Shown: positions 1 to 6,904 of the stretch, in pieces
Numbering within the stretch: the first letter of the stretch is position 1
How the letters are laid out: every line of letters starts with the position of its first letter
NCBI GenBank assembly: GCA_021163525.1
Contig: JAGGTX010000063.1
Span: 1-7,674 of the forward strand
Direction of reading: 5' to 3'
DNA: 7,674 bases
Origin: Caldifarciminota bacterium
GTDB lineage: Bacteria > Hydrothermota > UBA3072 > B12-G15
The notes under the pieces: model-generated
What the model was told of the DNA's origin: nothing
Database searches by the model: none
Seen by the model: only the letters and a program-made list of their open reading frames with translations
Position numbers and translations under genes: made by a program

Positions 1-1214
1 CAAGGTCTGTGATTCACCAGAATGCACTATTTGATGATACTGTGATAAATCTTGGATTGAGAAGGGGGGAGAAACTTGCATCCACAGCTTTTACCTCATC
101 CAATATTGATAAACTCAATCAGGAGATAGAGAAACTTAAAGGTTTGCTGGAATTGATGCCTTCAATTAAAGGCCTACCCCCAACAGTAGAGCCATATCCT
201 TTTGAACAGGTTGAGACAAAAATTGAGGAAATAAAGCCAGAGGTTGAATTTGAAAAGGTGAAAAGGATCATTGATGCAGCAGAAAATATTCATGTTCATG
301 GTATATTGAAGAAAGGATATTCAGTGATTCTTTACACCAATGGAAGGGGATTGAGACTTTTACATGTTTCCCCGGTTAAATATATGAAGGTAATATTTGA
401 AAAGGGAAAAAGGCTTGTAAGAAAGGATTACTTTGATACAGATATTAAACCTGAAAAGGTGATTGATGACCTGAGGTGGAGGGTTGAAGCGGGGGATGAG
501 GAGGTATTGATAGACCCGGGAAGATACACCGTGATACTTGAACCCTCTGCTCTTGCAGACCTTGTCGAAATGATGGGTTATGTAAGTTTAAATGCAAAGG
601 CAGTTCTTGAGGGCCGTTCCTTCTTTGAAGAAGGTAAGAAGGTGTTTAACGATGCCATAACAATAGTGGATGACCATAGATTCCCTGATGGGTTCTCCCT
701 TCCCTTTGATTTTGAGGGTATACCAAGGAAGAGGGTTGTGATGATTGAAAAAGGTGTATGCAGAAATGTTGTATCTGATAGGCTTATGGGGAAAAGAATG
801 AATAAAGAATCCACAGGCCATTCACTGGGTTTCCTCAATCCTGGTTTTTCATTCCCCATGCATATGGTATTTGATGCCGGTGATTCACGCATTGATGATA
901 TGGTGAAGGAAACAGGGAAGGGGTTGTTTATTTCTAACTTTCATTACATAAATGTCATAAACCCCAGAGACCTGACCCTTACAGGCATGACCCGTTTTGG
1001 CACCTATCTTATTGAAGATGGAAACATAACCAGACCTGTTAAAAACCTGAGGTTTACCCAGAGTGTTGTTGAGGCATTCAATAATGTTGTAGCAGTAACA
1101 AAGAAAAGAGAGATAATTGGTCCAACGGATACCTATTCATATACAATCCCCCATCACATGGTTGTGCCTGGAATTAAGATTGAGGGGTTTAACTTTACAG
1201 GGAGAACAGAATGA
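1..1214 (+). CDS. pmbA: TldE/PmbA-like protein of the TldD/PmbA superfamily, 5' partial
   Basis: In other bacteria TldD and TldE/PmbA form a cytosolic heterodimeric metalloprotease that processes peptides such as microcin B17 and degrades unfolded peptides such as CcdA. The visible part (about 403 residues) opens with an IHQN motif followed by a segment ending in ASTAF. This matches the conserved N-terminal 'RFAN..IHQN' region of the family, so roughly 25-35 residues lie left of the window. The frame is open to base 1, and the GTG at position 9 is therefore an internal Val codon rather than the true start. Counting from that GTG, a PGRYTVILEP strand at 170-179 leads into the helix where TldD carries its zinc motif HExxxH. 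Here the helix reads ALADLVEMMGY, with no HExxxH, so this is the non-metal TldE-type subunit. Further family landmarks are TGHSLG (269-274) and the C-terminal core at 306-353. Its tldD partner would be expected just upstream. It overlaps the next gene by ATGA. Family assignment is firm; the peptide substrate is unknown. Confidence 0.86.
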   Translation, partial: RSVIHQNALFDDTVINLGLRRGEKLASTAFTSSNIDKLNQEIEKLKGLLELMPSIKGLPPTVEPYPFEQVETKIEEIKPEVEFEKVKRIIDAAENIHVHGILKKGYSVILYTNGRGLRLLHVSPVKYMKVIFEKGKRLVRKDYFDTDIKPEKVIDDLRWRVEAGDEEVLIDPGRYTVILEPSALADLVEMMGYVSLNAKAVLEGRSFFEEGKKVFNDAITIVDDHRFPDGFSLPFDFEGIPRKRVVMIEKGVCRNVVSDRLMGKRMNKESTGHSLGFLNPGFSFPMHMVFDAGDSRIDDMVKETGKGLFISNFHYINVINPRDLTLTGMTRFGTYLIEDGNITRPVKNLRFTQSVVEAFNNVVAVTKKREIIGPTDTYSYTIPHHMVVPGIKIEGFNFTGRTE

Positions 1215-3691
1215 GGGTTAAACTTGCTGAGATTGAATCCTCATCAGAGCTTTTTAGCAGGTATATAATTTCAATAAAGAGAACCATAGGAAGGAGTGAG
1301 ATTCTTGAGGAAGTAAGAACAAACCTCCAGAAATTTTTCCAGAACAGGGCATTTCCTTCAGATTTTCTTGAATTCTTGAATCAACACGAGGTCATAATCT
1401 TCGTTGATTTCAATGAGGAGGAGAGATACAGGATTGGAAGGGACATAACAAATCCAGAAGAGGTCTCCCTTTTCCTTGGGGAGGTGTATTCCAATATTAA
1501 GAATTCCTCACCTGTTTTTCTTCCAATATTTGAGGCTTTGATAATCAAGATATTTCCAACGATTTTCAGCACTGCTAGGGAATCAGAGGTGTTTGGTAGA
1601 AGGATAAAGAAGGTCTTTGATGACCTCTCCAGCTCCATCCCTGAGAATGAGAGAAAATTTCTTGACCATTTACATAATGGACCGTATCTTCTGGGGATTA
1701 ACCTGAGAAGTCTAAGTCTTGGAGACCTTGAACAGTTTTACCATAGATATGGTTTTACAACCGATGCCTTCAAGGAGATGCATGAGACACTTATGGAGAG
1801 TTTCAGGGTAAGGGAGGAGGAACACCTCCTTAAACTCCTTGAATCAACAGAGATAACAGATTATGCTGATTTAAGGAATTTCCCCTTCAAGGACTTCCTC
1901 TATCCCTCTGAAAAGGCACTTAACAGGTTTGCGAAGATGGTTTCAACCAAGGCTGCTTCAAAGGAGAAAATCCTGAAGCAGCAGGATAGAGAACTTGATA
2001 TGCTTTCCAGGAAGGTGAGGGAAGAGACCCAGAACATTCTTGAAAAAACAATGAAAGAACTCCAGAATATCCTTGACATCAATGCAAGGGGTGACCTAAG
2101 CAAGGCAATAGAGGATTCACAGATAGCAATCATTGACCTTTTGAAGAGGATTAAATTCCATATGAGGGTATTCAAAGACTATCTTGAGAAAATGGAGGAG
2201 ATGGGAAAGAGGATTGAAGAGAACAGGGGATTGCAATCAATGAACAGTGAGAAGTTGATAGAATTTCTGCCACCACATCCTGAATGGGAGATTGAGAAGG
2301 TTGTGAGGGAATACTGGCGCGCTGAGAAGTACTTTGATGTTATTGAGCCCAGGGTTTTAAAAATCGTGCAGAAAAATCTAACAAAGGAGGCAAGGAGGGA
2401 CCCTGATATTTTTGAACCAATACTTGATGAAAGCAGGAAGGGGATTTATGTTGACCCCGATATGGTTGTGGGGAACTACCATTTAATAATGAGAAGCATA
2501 CTTGAACCCATTTACATTTACAAAATTCTCGGTGATATTGTGTATGTTTGGCCACCAAAGGTTGACCCACAGAATCCAAAATCCTATGTTGATGCCACGG
2601 ATGCCATTCACATAACGGGAATAGAACTTCTTCCCAATGGAAAGTTTTATAGATTTTCCAGAAAGGGGAAGGTTGCACCCAATGTGAATGTTTCTCTTCT
2701 TGAAAAACAAAAGGAGATAGGTGGAATCCTTACAAGGAACTTTGCTTCACTTGTTACCGTTCTTGTGTATGATGTCAGGGGTTCAACATTCATGTCCCAT
2801 AAACTCCATGATGCTGAGAAACAGAGGAGTATTCTGAATAAATTCCACTATGTTGTATTTGATACTGCAAGGAAGGGTGGTGGGTTTCTTTTGAAGGAAA
2901 CAGGCGATGGAGGGATTATCTGGTATGGTGGGAATTCACAGGAACTTTTCAGGGAGATCTACAAAACCTTCTGGTCAGAAAAGGAATACCAGATACGGTT
3001 TTCAACTGCTGTGGAGGAGGAGTTCAATCTCTTTAAAGACCCTTCTTCTGGATTGAAGGCAGTAAATTCTGCTGTTGGGATTGTTAATGCTGCAGAGGAG
3101 TTTGTTAAGGCGAATTATATGCATTATAGAGAGTGGTTTGGTGAACTGGCAGAAAAAGAGGTTCTCCATGAGGGAATCACATATGCACTACTACCACCAG
3201 AGTTCAAGGCACTTTTCAGGCTCGGGATTGGTATAGCAAGTGGTAAACCTGGTAAGGATGTTGTTTTTACACCCAACTCGTTTGGTGACCCGGACCTTAC
3301 AGGGCTCCTTGTTAATGAGGCAACCGTATTTTCAACGGGCAGGTCACCAGAGAGGTCTGTTATATTGATTGACCACCCAACCCTGGTGAATATAATTCTT
3401 AATAGCGAGAGATTCTCACTCACAGGGAAATATGGTGAAAGATTAGAGAATGAAGAAGTGATTGATAAACTGCTCGGTATCCTCAGAATGAGAGAGGGTG
3501 AGAGGACCTACTTCATGGAAGGGTTCAGGATAAAAAGGGCCGGTATATATTATATGGATGAAGAAGACAAGTCCAAACAACTCTTTCTTGAACCTCCAGA
3601 GATTGAATTTGATATTAAGGAGGATGGGGATTTTGTTTCTGATAGAGGAAGAATAAAACTTATTTACCAGGTTATACCTGAAGAAGAATGA
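1211..3691 (+). CDS. Large cytosolic protein with divergent C-terminal class III nucleotidyl cyclase domain
   Basis: This 826-residue protein has no signal peptide or membrane segment. Residues 1-240 are mixed alpha/beta and unrecognised. About 240-345 is rich in charged heptads (KEKILKQQDRELDMLSRKVR) and is probably coiled coil. Residues 346-505 are unrecognised. From about 512 to 735 there is a class III adenylate/guanylate cyclase-like domain: VTVLVYDVRGST carries metal Asp521, LLKETGDGG carries Lys562 and metal Asp566, LGIGIASG (671-678) is the usual strand, and FGDPDLTGLLVNEA carries Asp695 and Asn702. Lys562/Asp695 are the adenine-type specificity pair. The transition-state Arg position, four after the Asn, is Val706. 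Asp566 to the LGIG strand spans about 105 residues, against roughly 40-45 normally, so there is an insertion. The ATG at 1211 is preceded by GGAG at 1201-1204 and overlaps the upstream stop (ATGA). The likely role is sensing coupled to cAMP synthesis, or a degenerate cyclase acting as a nucleotide-binding regulator. Fold assignment is fairly sure; activity is uncertain. Confidence 0.68.
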   Translation: MRVKLAEIESSSELFSRYIISIKRTIGRSEILEEVRTNLQKFFQNRAFPSDFLEFLNQHEVIIFVDFNEEERYRIGRDITNPEEVSLFLGEVYSNIKNSSPVFLPIFEALIIKIFPTIFSTARESEVFGRRIKKVFDDLSSSIPENERKFLDHLHNGPYLLGINLRSLSLGDLEQFYHRYGFTTDAFKEMHETLMESFRVREEEHLLKLLESTEITDYADLRNFPFKDFLYPSEKALNRFAKMVSTKAASKEKILKQQDRELDMLSRKVREETQNILEKTMKELQNILDINARGDLSKAIEDSQIAIIDLLKRIKFHMRVFKDYLEKMEEMGKRIEENRGLQSMNSEKLIEFLPPHPEWEIEKVVREYWRAEKYFDVIEPRVLKIVQKNLTKEARRDPDIFEPILDESRKGIYVDPDMVVGNYHLIMRSILEPIYIYKILGDIVYVWPPKVDPQNPKSYVDATDAIHITGIELLPNGKFYRFSRKGKVAPNVNVSLLEKQKEIGGILTRNFASLVTVLVYDVRGSTFMSHKLHDAEKQRSILNKFHYVVFDTARKGGGFLLKETGDGGIIWYGGNSQELFREIYKTFWSEKEYQIRFSTAVEEEFNLFKDPSSGLKAVNSAVGIVNAAEEFVKANYMHYREWFGELAEKEVLHEGITYALLPPEFKALFRLGIGIASGKPGKDVVFTPNSFGDPDLTGLLVNEATVFSTGRSPERSVILIDHPTLVNIILNSERFSLTGKYGERLENEEVIDKLLGILRMREGERTYFMEGFRIKRAGIYYMDEEDKSKQLFLEPPEIEFDIKEDGDFVSDRGRIKLIYQVIPEEE
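2744..3415 (+). other. Class III cyclase-like catalytic domain inside the 826-residue protein
   Basis: Residues about 512-735. Codons read directly: Asp521 at 2771, Lys562 at 2894, Asp566 at 2906, Asp695 at 3293, Asn702 at 3314 and Val706 at 3326. The 45-residue spacing of the two metal aspartates matches known cyclases, and the 7-residue Asp-Asn spacing matches mammalian adenylyl cyclase C2 (Asp1018/Asn1025). The segment around residues 600-665 (about 3008-3205) has no counterpart in a minimal cyclase domain. It is predicted to be a helical insertion. Confidence 0.65.
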
Positions 3692-5229
3692 GACCAGAAT
3701 TCAAGATATTCTCGCGTATAATAAAAGCAATAAACTCTCCGAGTAAGGGGATTGATGAGGTTCTACATATAATAATGGTGAATATCTCAGAATTGATCCA
3801 GGCAGAGGCCTGGTCACTCTTTATTCTTGATGAGGATAGAAAGGAACTCGTTTTCCATGAGGTGTTTGGAGAAAAGGCTGAGAAACTGAAGGGCATGAGA
3901 ATGCCCATGGATAAGGGGATTGTTGGTTGGGTTGCCACAAACAAAAAGCCTGTGATTGTGGATGATGTTTATAAGGACAAAAGGTTCTTCAAGGAGGTTG
4001 ATAAAAAATCAAGCTTTAAAACAAAATCCATCCTTGCTGTTCCTATGATAAGCAGGGGTAAACTTGTCGGGGTTGTGGAGGTTATAAATAAGAAGGATGG
4101 GAAGCCTTTCACAAAAGGGGACCTTGAAATGATAAAAACCTATGTTGAACAGGCGGCTCTTGCCCTTGAGAATGCAAACCTGTTGAAGAACCTGAAACAG
4201 AAGATTGACTATTTGACCCTGCTTTCAAGGATAAACAGAAACATAACTTCAATACTTGATTTCAAAATACTTCTCAATAGAAGTGCAGAGATTATAAGAA
4301 AGACATTTGGTTATCACTATGTTTGCATCGGTCTTAAAAAGGGGAAGAAGGTGATTCTCCAGGGTTTTTCCACTGCTGAAGGTATTCCTCCAAGAAGGAC
4401 CGTGATATACGAGGGTGAAGGTATTGTTGGTGAGGCAATAAGATTGAAGAAACCTGTTGTTGTGCAGGATGTCTCAAGGGAAACAAACTATCTTCCGGGA
4501 ATTGAGGGAACACTTTCAGAACTTGTTATACCTATAAAGAAAAAGGGGCAATTACTGGGTATAATTGATATTGGAAACAATTATAAAGATTCATTCAAAA
4601 GTGAAGAAATAGAGGTGATAACCCAGGTTTCTCATCAACTTGCAGTTGCAATAGAGAATGCAAAACTTTATGAGAAGATAAAAGAGTCCACATTAAGGGA
4701 TGACCTAACAGGTTTTTATAATTCCAGATACACAGAAGGGCCACTGAAAGACCTTGTGAATGAGGCTGTAAAAGAGGGTCATCCAGTGTCCCTCATCTTC
4801 CTTGACCTTGACCATTTTAAGTGGGTGAATGATAGTTTTGACCACCTTGTGGGAAGTTATACCCTTAGACTTGTTGCAAACAGGCTTAAGCGTTATATTA
4901 AAGATGTTGGGATAGGTGTCAGGTATGGTGGCGACGAGTATATGATTATACTCCCAGGGATGAATCTTGAAGAGGCGGTTGAGTTTGCCGAGTTTTTAAG
5001 GAAGAAGTTGAATAGCAGAAGGTTTAAGATTTCAAAAAATACAAGATATAGAATCTCTGCAAGTTTTGGTGTCTCTTCCATGCCTGAAGTGGCAGGAAGC
5101 GTTGAGGAGCTTATCAGGACTGCGGATATAGCCATGTATAAGGTGAAGGAACTGGGTAGAAACAACACAGCATACTTTGATAAAGAGAGGAGGATAAGAC
5201 TTGTCAACGATTGGGAAGACCGTATCTGA
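3688..5229 (+). CDS. GAF-GAF-GGDEF nucleotide cyclase (diguanylate cyclase family, possible Hypr-type)
   Basis: GGDEF enzymes condense two NTPs into a cyclic dinucleotide, classically c-di-GMP. This 513-residue soluble protein has GAF domain 1 at about 22-165 (AVPMISRGKLVGVVEVIN), GAF domain 2 at about 185-330 (LVIPIKKKGQLLGIIDIG), a linker helix, and a GGDEF domain at about 335-500. The signature reads RYGGDEY (412-418), and Asp373 in FLDLDHFK is the expected metal ligand. Asn381 is kept, but the 'GHxxGD' segment reads DHLVGS. The guanine-contacting Asp (PleD Asp344) is therefore Ser390, which is the Hypr hallmark for accepting ATP. The inhibitory RxxD site expected at 405-408 reads KDVG, so product inhibition through the I-site is unlikely. 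There are no membrane segments, so the twin GAFs probably sense a small cytosolic ligand. The ATG overlaps the upstream stop (ATGA) with only a weak purine-rich leader, indicating translational coupling. Family is certain; the product could be c-di-GMP, cGAMP or a mixture. Confidence 0.94.
   Translation: MRPEFKIFSRIIKAINSPSKGIDEVLHIIMVNISELIQAEAWSLFILDEDRKELVFHEVFGEKAEKLKGMRMPMDKGIVGWVATNKKPVIVDDVYKDKRFFKEVDKKSSFKTKSILAVPMISRGKLVGVVEVINKKDGKPFTKGDLEMIKTYVEQAALALENANLLKNLKQKIDYLTLLSRINRNITSILDFKILLNRSAEIIRKTFGYHYVCIGLKKGKKVILQGFSTAEGIPPRRTVIYEGEGIVGEAIRLKKPVVVQDVSRETNYLPGIEGTLSELVIPIKKKGQLLGIIDIGNNYKDSFKSEEIEVITQVSHQLAVAIENAKLYEKIKESTLRDDLTGFYNSRYTEGPLKDLVNEAVKEGHPVSLIFLDLDHFKWVNDSFDHLVGSYTLRLVANRLKRYIKDVGIGVRYGGDEYMIILPGMNLEEAVEFAEFLRKKLNSRRFKISKNTRYRISASFGVSSMPEVAGSVEELIRTADIAMYKVKELGRNNTAYFDKERRIRLVNDWEDRI
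4690..5187 (+). other. GGDEF domain with Ser at the guanine-recognition Asp position
   Basis: Residues about 335-500 of the GAF-GAF-GGDEF protein. The motif order is D-L-D-H-F-K, then N-D-S-F-D-H-L-V-G-S, then R-Y-G-G-D-E-Y. The AGT codon at 4855-4857 encodes Ser390 in place of Asp. The signature GGDEY is at 4927-4941. The C-terminal part (ISASFGVSS, then ADIAMYKVKELGRN) is standard for the family, so the domain is complete and does not look degenerate. Confidence 0.9.
5188..5193 (+). promoter_or_regulatory. Strong Shine-Dalgarno AGGAGG fixing the TTG start of the kinase gene
   Basis: AGGAGG lies within the end of the GGDEF gene, seven bases before the TTG at 5201. An in-frame TAA at 5195-5197 blocks any earlier start. 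The next in-frame starts (GTG at codons 12 and 15) have no comparable site, so TTG is the best start. Confidence 0.8.
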
Positions 5230-6787
5230 AATAGTGGGTAGGGTGGATTATCCGATTACACTTGCCCTTGTGGATAATCAATACACAGGGCTGAACGATG
5301 TTGTGCCTGAATGGGCAGATATAAAACTCCTTGACCTGACCCACCCGGAAGGAAGACGAACCTATGAAAGAACCATAACATTCCTTCTCTCCTATGTTGC
5401 ATACAAAAAAGGGGCAACTATTAAGATTGAGCATTCGTATGGGGATGCCCTTTATGGAGAGATTGAAAGGGGTGACCTTAACCTGGTCCAGGCAAAAAGA
5501 GAAATAGAGGAACTTGTGAACAAGAATATAGAGATAGAGAAGAAGATGTTAACAAAGCATGAGGCAATCTACTATCTCCAGAAGGAAAACAAAGAGGATG
5601 ACCTGAAAATAATCCAGTATCTATCACGGGATTTTATTCCTCTTTACAGGATTGAAGATTATATTTGTTATTTTGCTGGACCTCTGCTTCCAGGCACAGG
5701 CTTTCTAAAACTCTTTGATATAGTGCGTATGGGTGATGGGTTTCTGATTATTCTGCCTGATAGAAAAAATCCCTCACAGCTGGGAAGGATAGAGGAAAGA
5801 CAGAAACTATTGAAAACATACAGCGAATCAAAAAAATGGGCTGAAATACTTGATATATGGAGTATAGGTCACCTGAATGACTCTGTTGTCTCGGGGAAGA
5901 TAAGTGAGATTGTGAAGGTTGCTGAATCCTTCCATGAAAAGAAGATAGCATATATCTCAGATGAAATTCTGCACAGGAAGGGAACCGTGAGGATGGTCCT
6001 GATTGCTGGACCAAGTTCATCTGGCAAGACCACTTTTTCAAAGAGGCTGAGTGTTCATATGAAGGTGAACGGTCTTAAGCCAAAGGCATTCGGGCTTGAT
6101 GACTATTTTGTTGACAGGGATAAGACGCCCCTTGATGAGGAGGGAAATCCCTATTTTGATTCCATAGATGCCATAGACCTCAAACTCTTCAATGAACACT
6201 TGGGTAAACTTCTTTCAGGTGAGGAGGTTGAGATACCCAGGTTTAATTTTAAGAATGGTAAGAGGGAGTGGATCGGAAGAAAGATGAGGTTAAAGCCGGA
6301 TGAAATCCTTATTATTGAAGGACTCCATGCTCTGAATCCAAGGCTTACTGAGAGTGTGGATGATGCATACAAGTACAAAATTTATGTGAGTGCCTTAACC
6401 CAGTTGAATATCAACAGATTGAATAGAATACCTACAAGGGATGTGAGGCTTTTGAGGAGAATATTCAGGGATACCCTGTTCAGGGGTAATCCTCCCTCTG
6501 TAACACTTGAGAGGTGGGGGAGTGTTGTGAGGGGAGAAGAGGAGAACATATTCCCATTTCAGGAGAATGCAGATGTTATGTTCAACTCCTCCCTTGTGTA
6601 TGAACTTGCCGTTTTGAAGAACTTTGTTGAAACACCTTTAAGGTCCATTACTGCTGATGACCCATACTACTGCGAGGCATTGAGACTTTTGAACTTTCTC
6701 AATCACTTCCTTCCAATCACTGAGGAAGAAATACCACCTACATCAATATTAAGGGAGTTTATTGGTGGTAGTAGTTTCAGGTATTGA
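5201..6787 (+). CDS. Uridine/nucleoside kinase-type protein with N-terminal TGS and ThrRS-like domains
   Basis: The kinase domain belongs to the uridine kinase/phosphoribulokinase P-loop family, which transfers the ATP gamma phosphate to nucleosides such as uridine or cytidine in pyrimidine salvage. The 528 residues divide into a TGS-like beta-grasp region (about 15-75), a region resembling the threonyl-tRNA synthetase second additional domain (about 76-200, IEHSYGDALYGEIERGD), and the kinase (about 262-480). The P-loop is GPSSSGKTT (270-278). It is followed by GLDDYFVDRDKTP (298-310), DSIDAIDL (320-327) and LIIEGLHALNP (370-380), and then an Arg-rich lid, RDVRLLRRIFRD (413-424). Stand-alone Udk is about 200-230 residues, so this is the long fused form known from Thermotoga, Firmicutes and Bacteroidetes. 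The TTG start overlaps the GGDEF gene by 29 bases and has its own AGGAGG. The ThrRS-like N-terminus hints at RNA or nucleotide-linked regulation, but no such function can be seen directly. Nucleoside specificity is not certain. Confidence 0.88.
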   Translation: MSTIGKTVSEIVGRVDYPITLALVDNQYTGLNDVVPEWADIKLLDLTHPEGRRTYERTITFLLSYVAYKKGATIKIEHSYGDALYGEIERGDLNLVQAKREIEELVNKNIEIEKKMLTKHEAIYYLQKENKEDDLKIIQYLSRDFIPLYRIEDYICYFAGPLLPGTGFLKLFDIVRMGDGFLIILPDRKNPSQLGRIEERQKLLKTYSESKKWAEILDIWSIGHLNDSVVSGKISEIVKVAESFHEKKIAYISDEILHRKGTVRMVLIAGPSSSGKTTFSKRLSVHMKVNGLKPKAFGLDDYFVDRDKTPLDEEGNPYFDSIDAIDLKLFNEHLGKLLSGEEVEIPRFNFKNGKREWIGRKMRLKPDEILIIEGLHALNPRLTESVDDAYKYKIYVSALTQLNINRLNRIPTRDVRLLRRIFRDTLFRGNPPSVTLERWGSVVRGEEENIFPFQENADVMFNSSLVYELAVLKNFVETPLRSITADDPYYCEALRLLNFLNHFLPITEEEIPPTSILREFIGGSSFRY

Positions 6788-6840
6788 TGGAAAAGTTTTC
6801 ACATGATTGAAAAAATTTCACAGTATAAATTGTATATTTT

Positions 6841-6853
6841 ATTGATAATCAAT
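6841..6853. promoter_or_regulatory. Perfect 13-base palindrome, possible operator
   Basis: ATTGAT-A-ATCAAT has perfect 6-base arms around a central A. It covers the proposed -35 box, where a dimeric repressor would block RNA polymerase. The core slightly resembles Fur-type TGATAAT boxes, but the match is too short to name a regulator. Only one copy was found upstream of this gene. Confidence 0.35.
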
Positions 6854-6872
6854 CTAAATTTTCTGGTATAAA
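6842..6872 (+). promoter_or_regulatory. Candidate sigma70-type extended -10 promoter for the secreted-protein gene
   Basis: TTGATA (6842-6847) resembles a -35 box and TATAAA (6867-6872) a -10 box. The spacing is 19 bases, slightly long. It is compensated by TG at 6864-6865, one base before the -10, which makes an extended -10 element. Transcription would start near 6879, leaving a leader of about 30 bases before the ATG at 6909. In a sequence this AT-rich, chance matches are likely, so confidence is moderate. Confidence 0.42.
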
Positions 6873-6898
6873 ACTTGTATGAAAGAAAAAAAATAATT

Positions 6899-6904
6899 GG
6901 AGGT
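6899..6904 (+). promoter_or_regulatory. Shine-Dalgarno GGAGGT of the secreted-protein gene
   Basis: GGAGGT sits four bases before the ATG at 6909. The frame also contains GTG at 6906, but that would leave almost no spacing, so the ATG, which begins a clean signal peptide, is preferred. Confidence 0.7.

Noticed and set aside
9..11. GTG as the start codon of the first gene
   Set aside because: The frame is open to the window edge, and the following IHQN motif is internal to the TldD/PmbA N-terminal domain, so the gene begins further left.
578..892. Minus-strand open frames opposite the first gene
   Set aside because: They have no ribosome binding site and no family features, and they sit wholly opposite a well-supported gene. 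The same holds for the other antisense frames along 1381-7420.
3326..3328. Frameshift or sequencing error explaining the missing cyclase Arg
   Set aside because: The frame is uninterrupted and flanking residues (Asn702, Ala704 and the downstream SVILI strand) keep family spacing, so Val706 appears genuine.
6732..6770. Inverted repeat TACCACC/GGTGGTA with a 25-base loop as a terminator
   Set aside because: It lies within the kinase coding region, has a long loop and is not followed by a T-run. It is most likely chance.
6790..6820. Small palindromes GAAAAGTTTTC and TGAAAAAATTTCA after the kinase stop codon as a terminator
   Set aside because: The stems are short and A/T-only with little or no loop, and no GC-rich stem with a U-tract follows. 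They are not stable enough to call.
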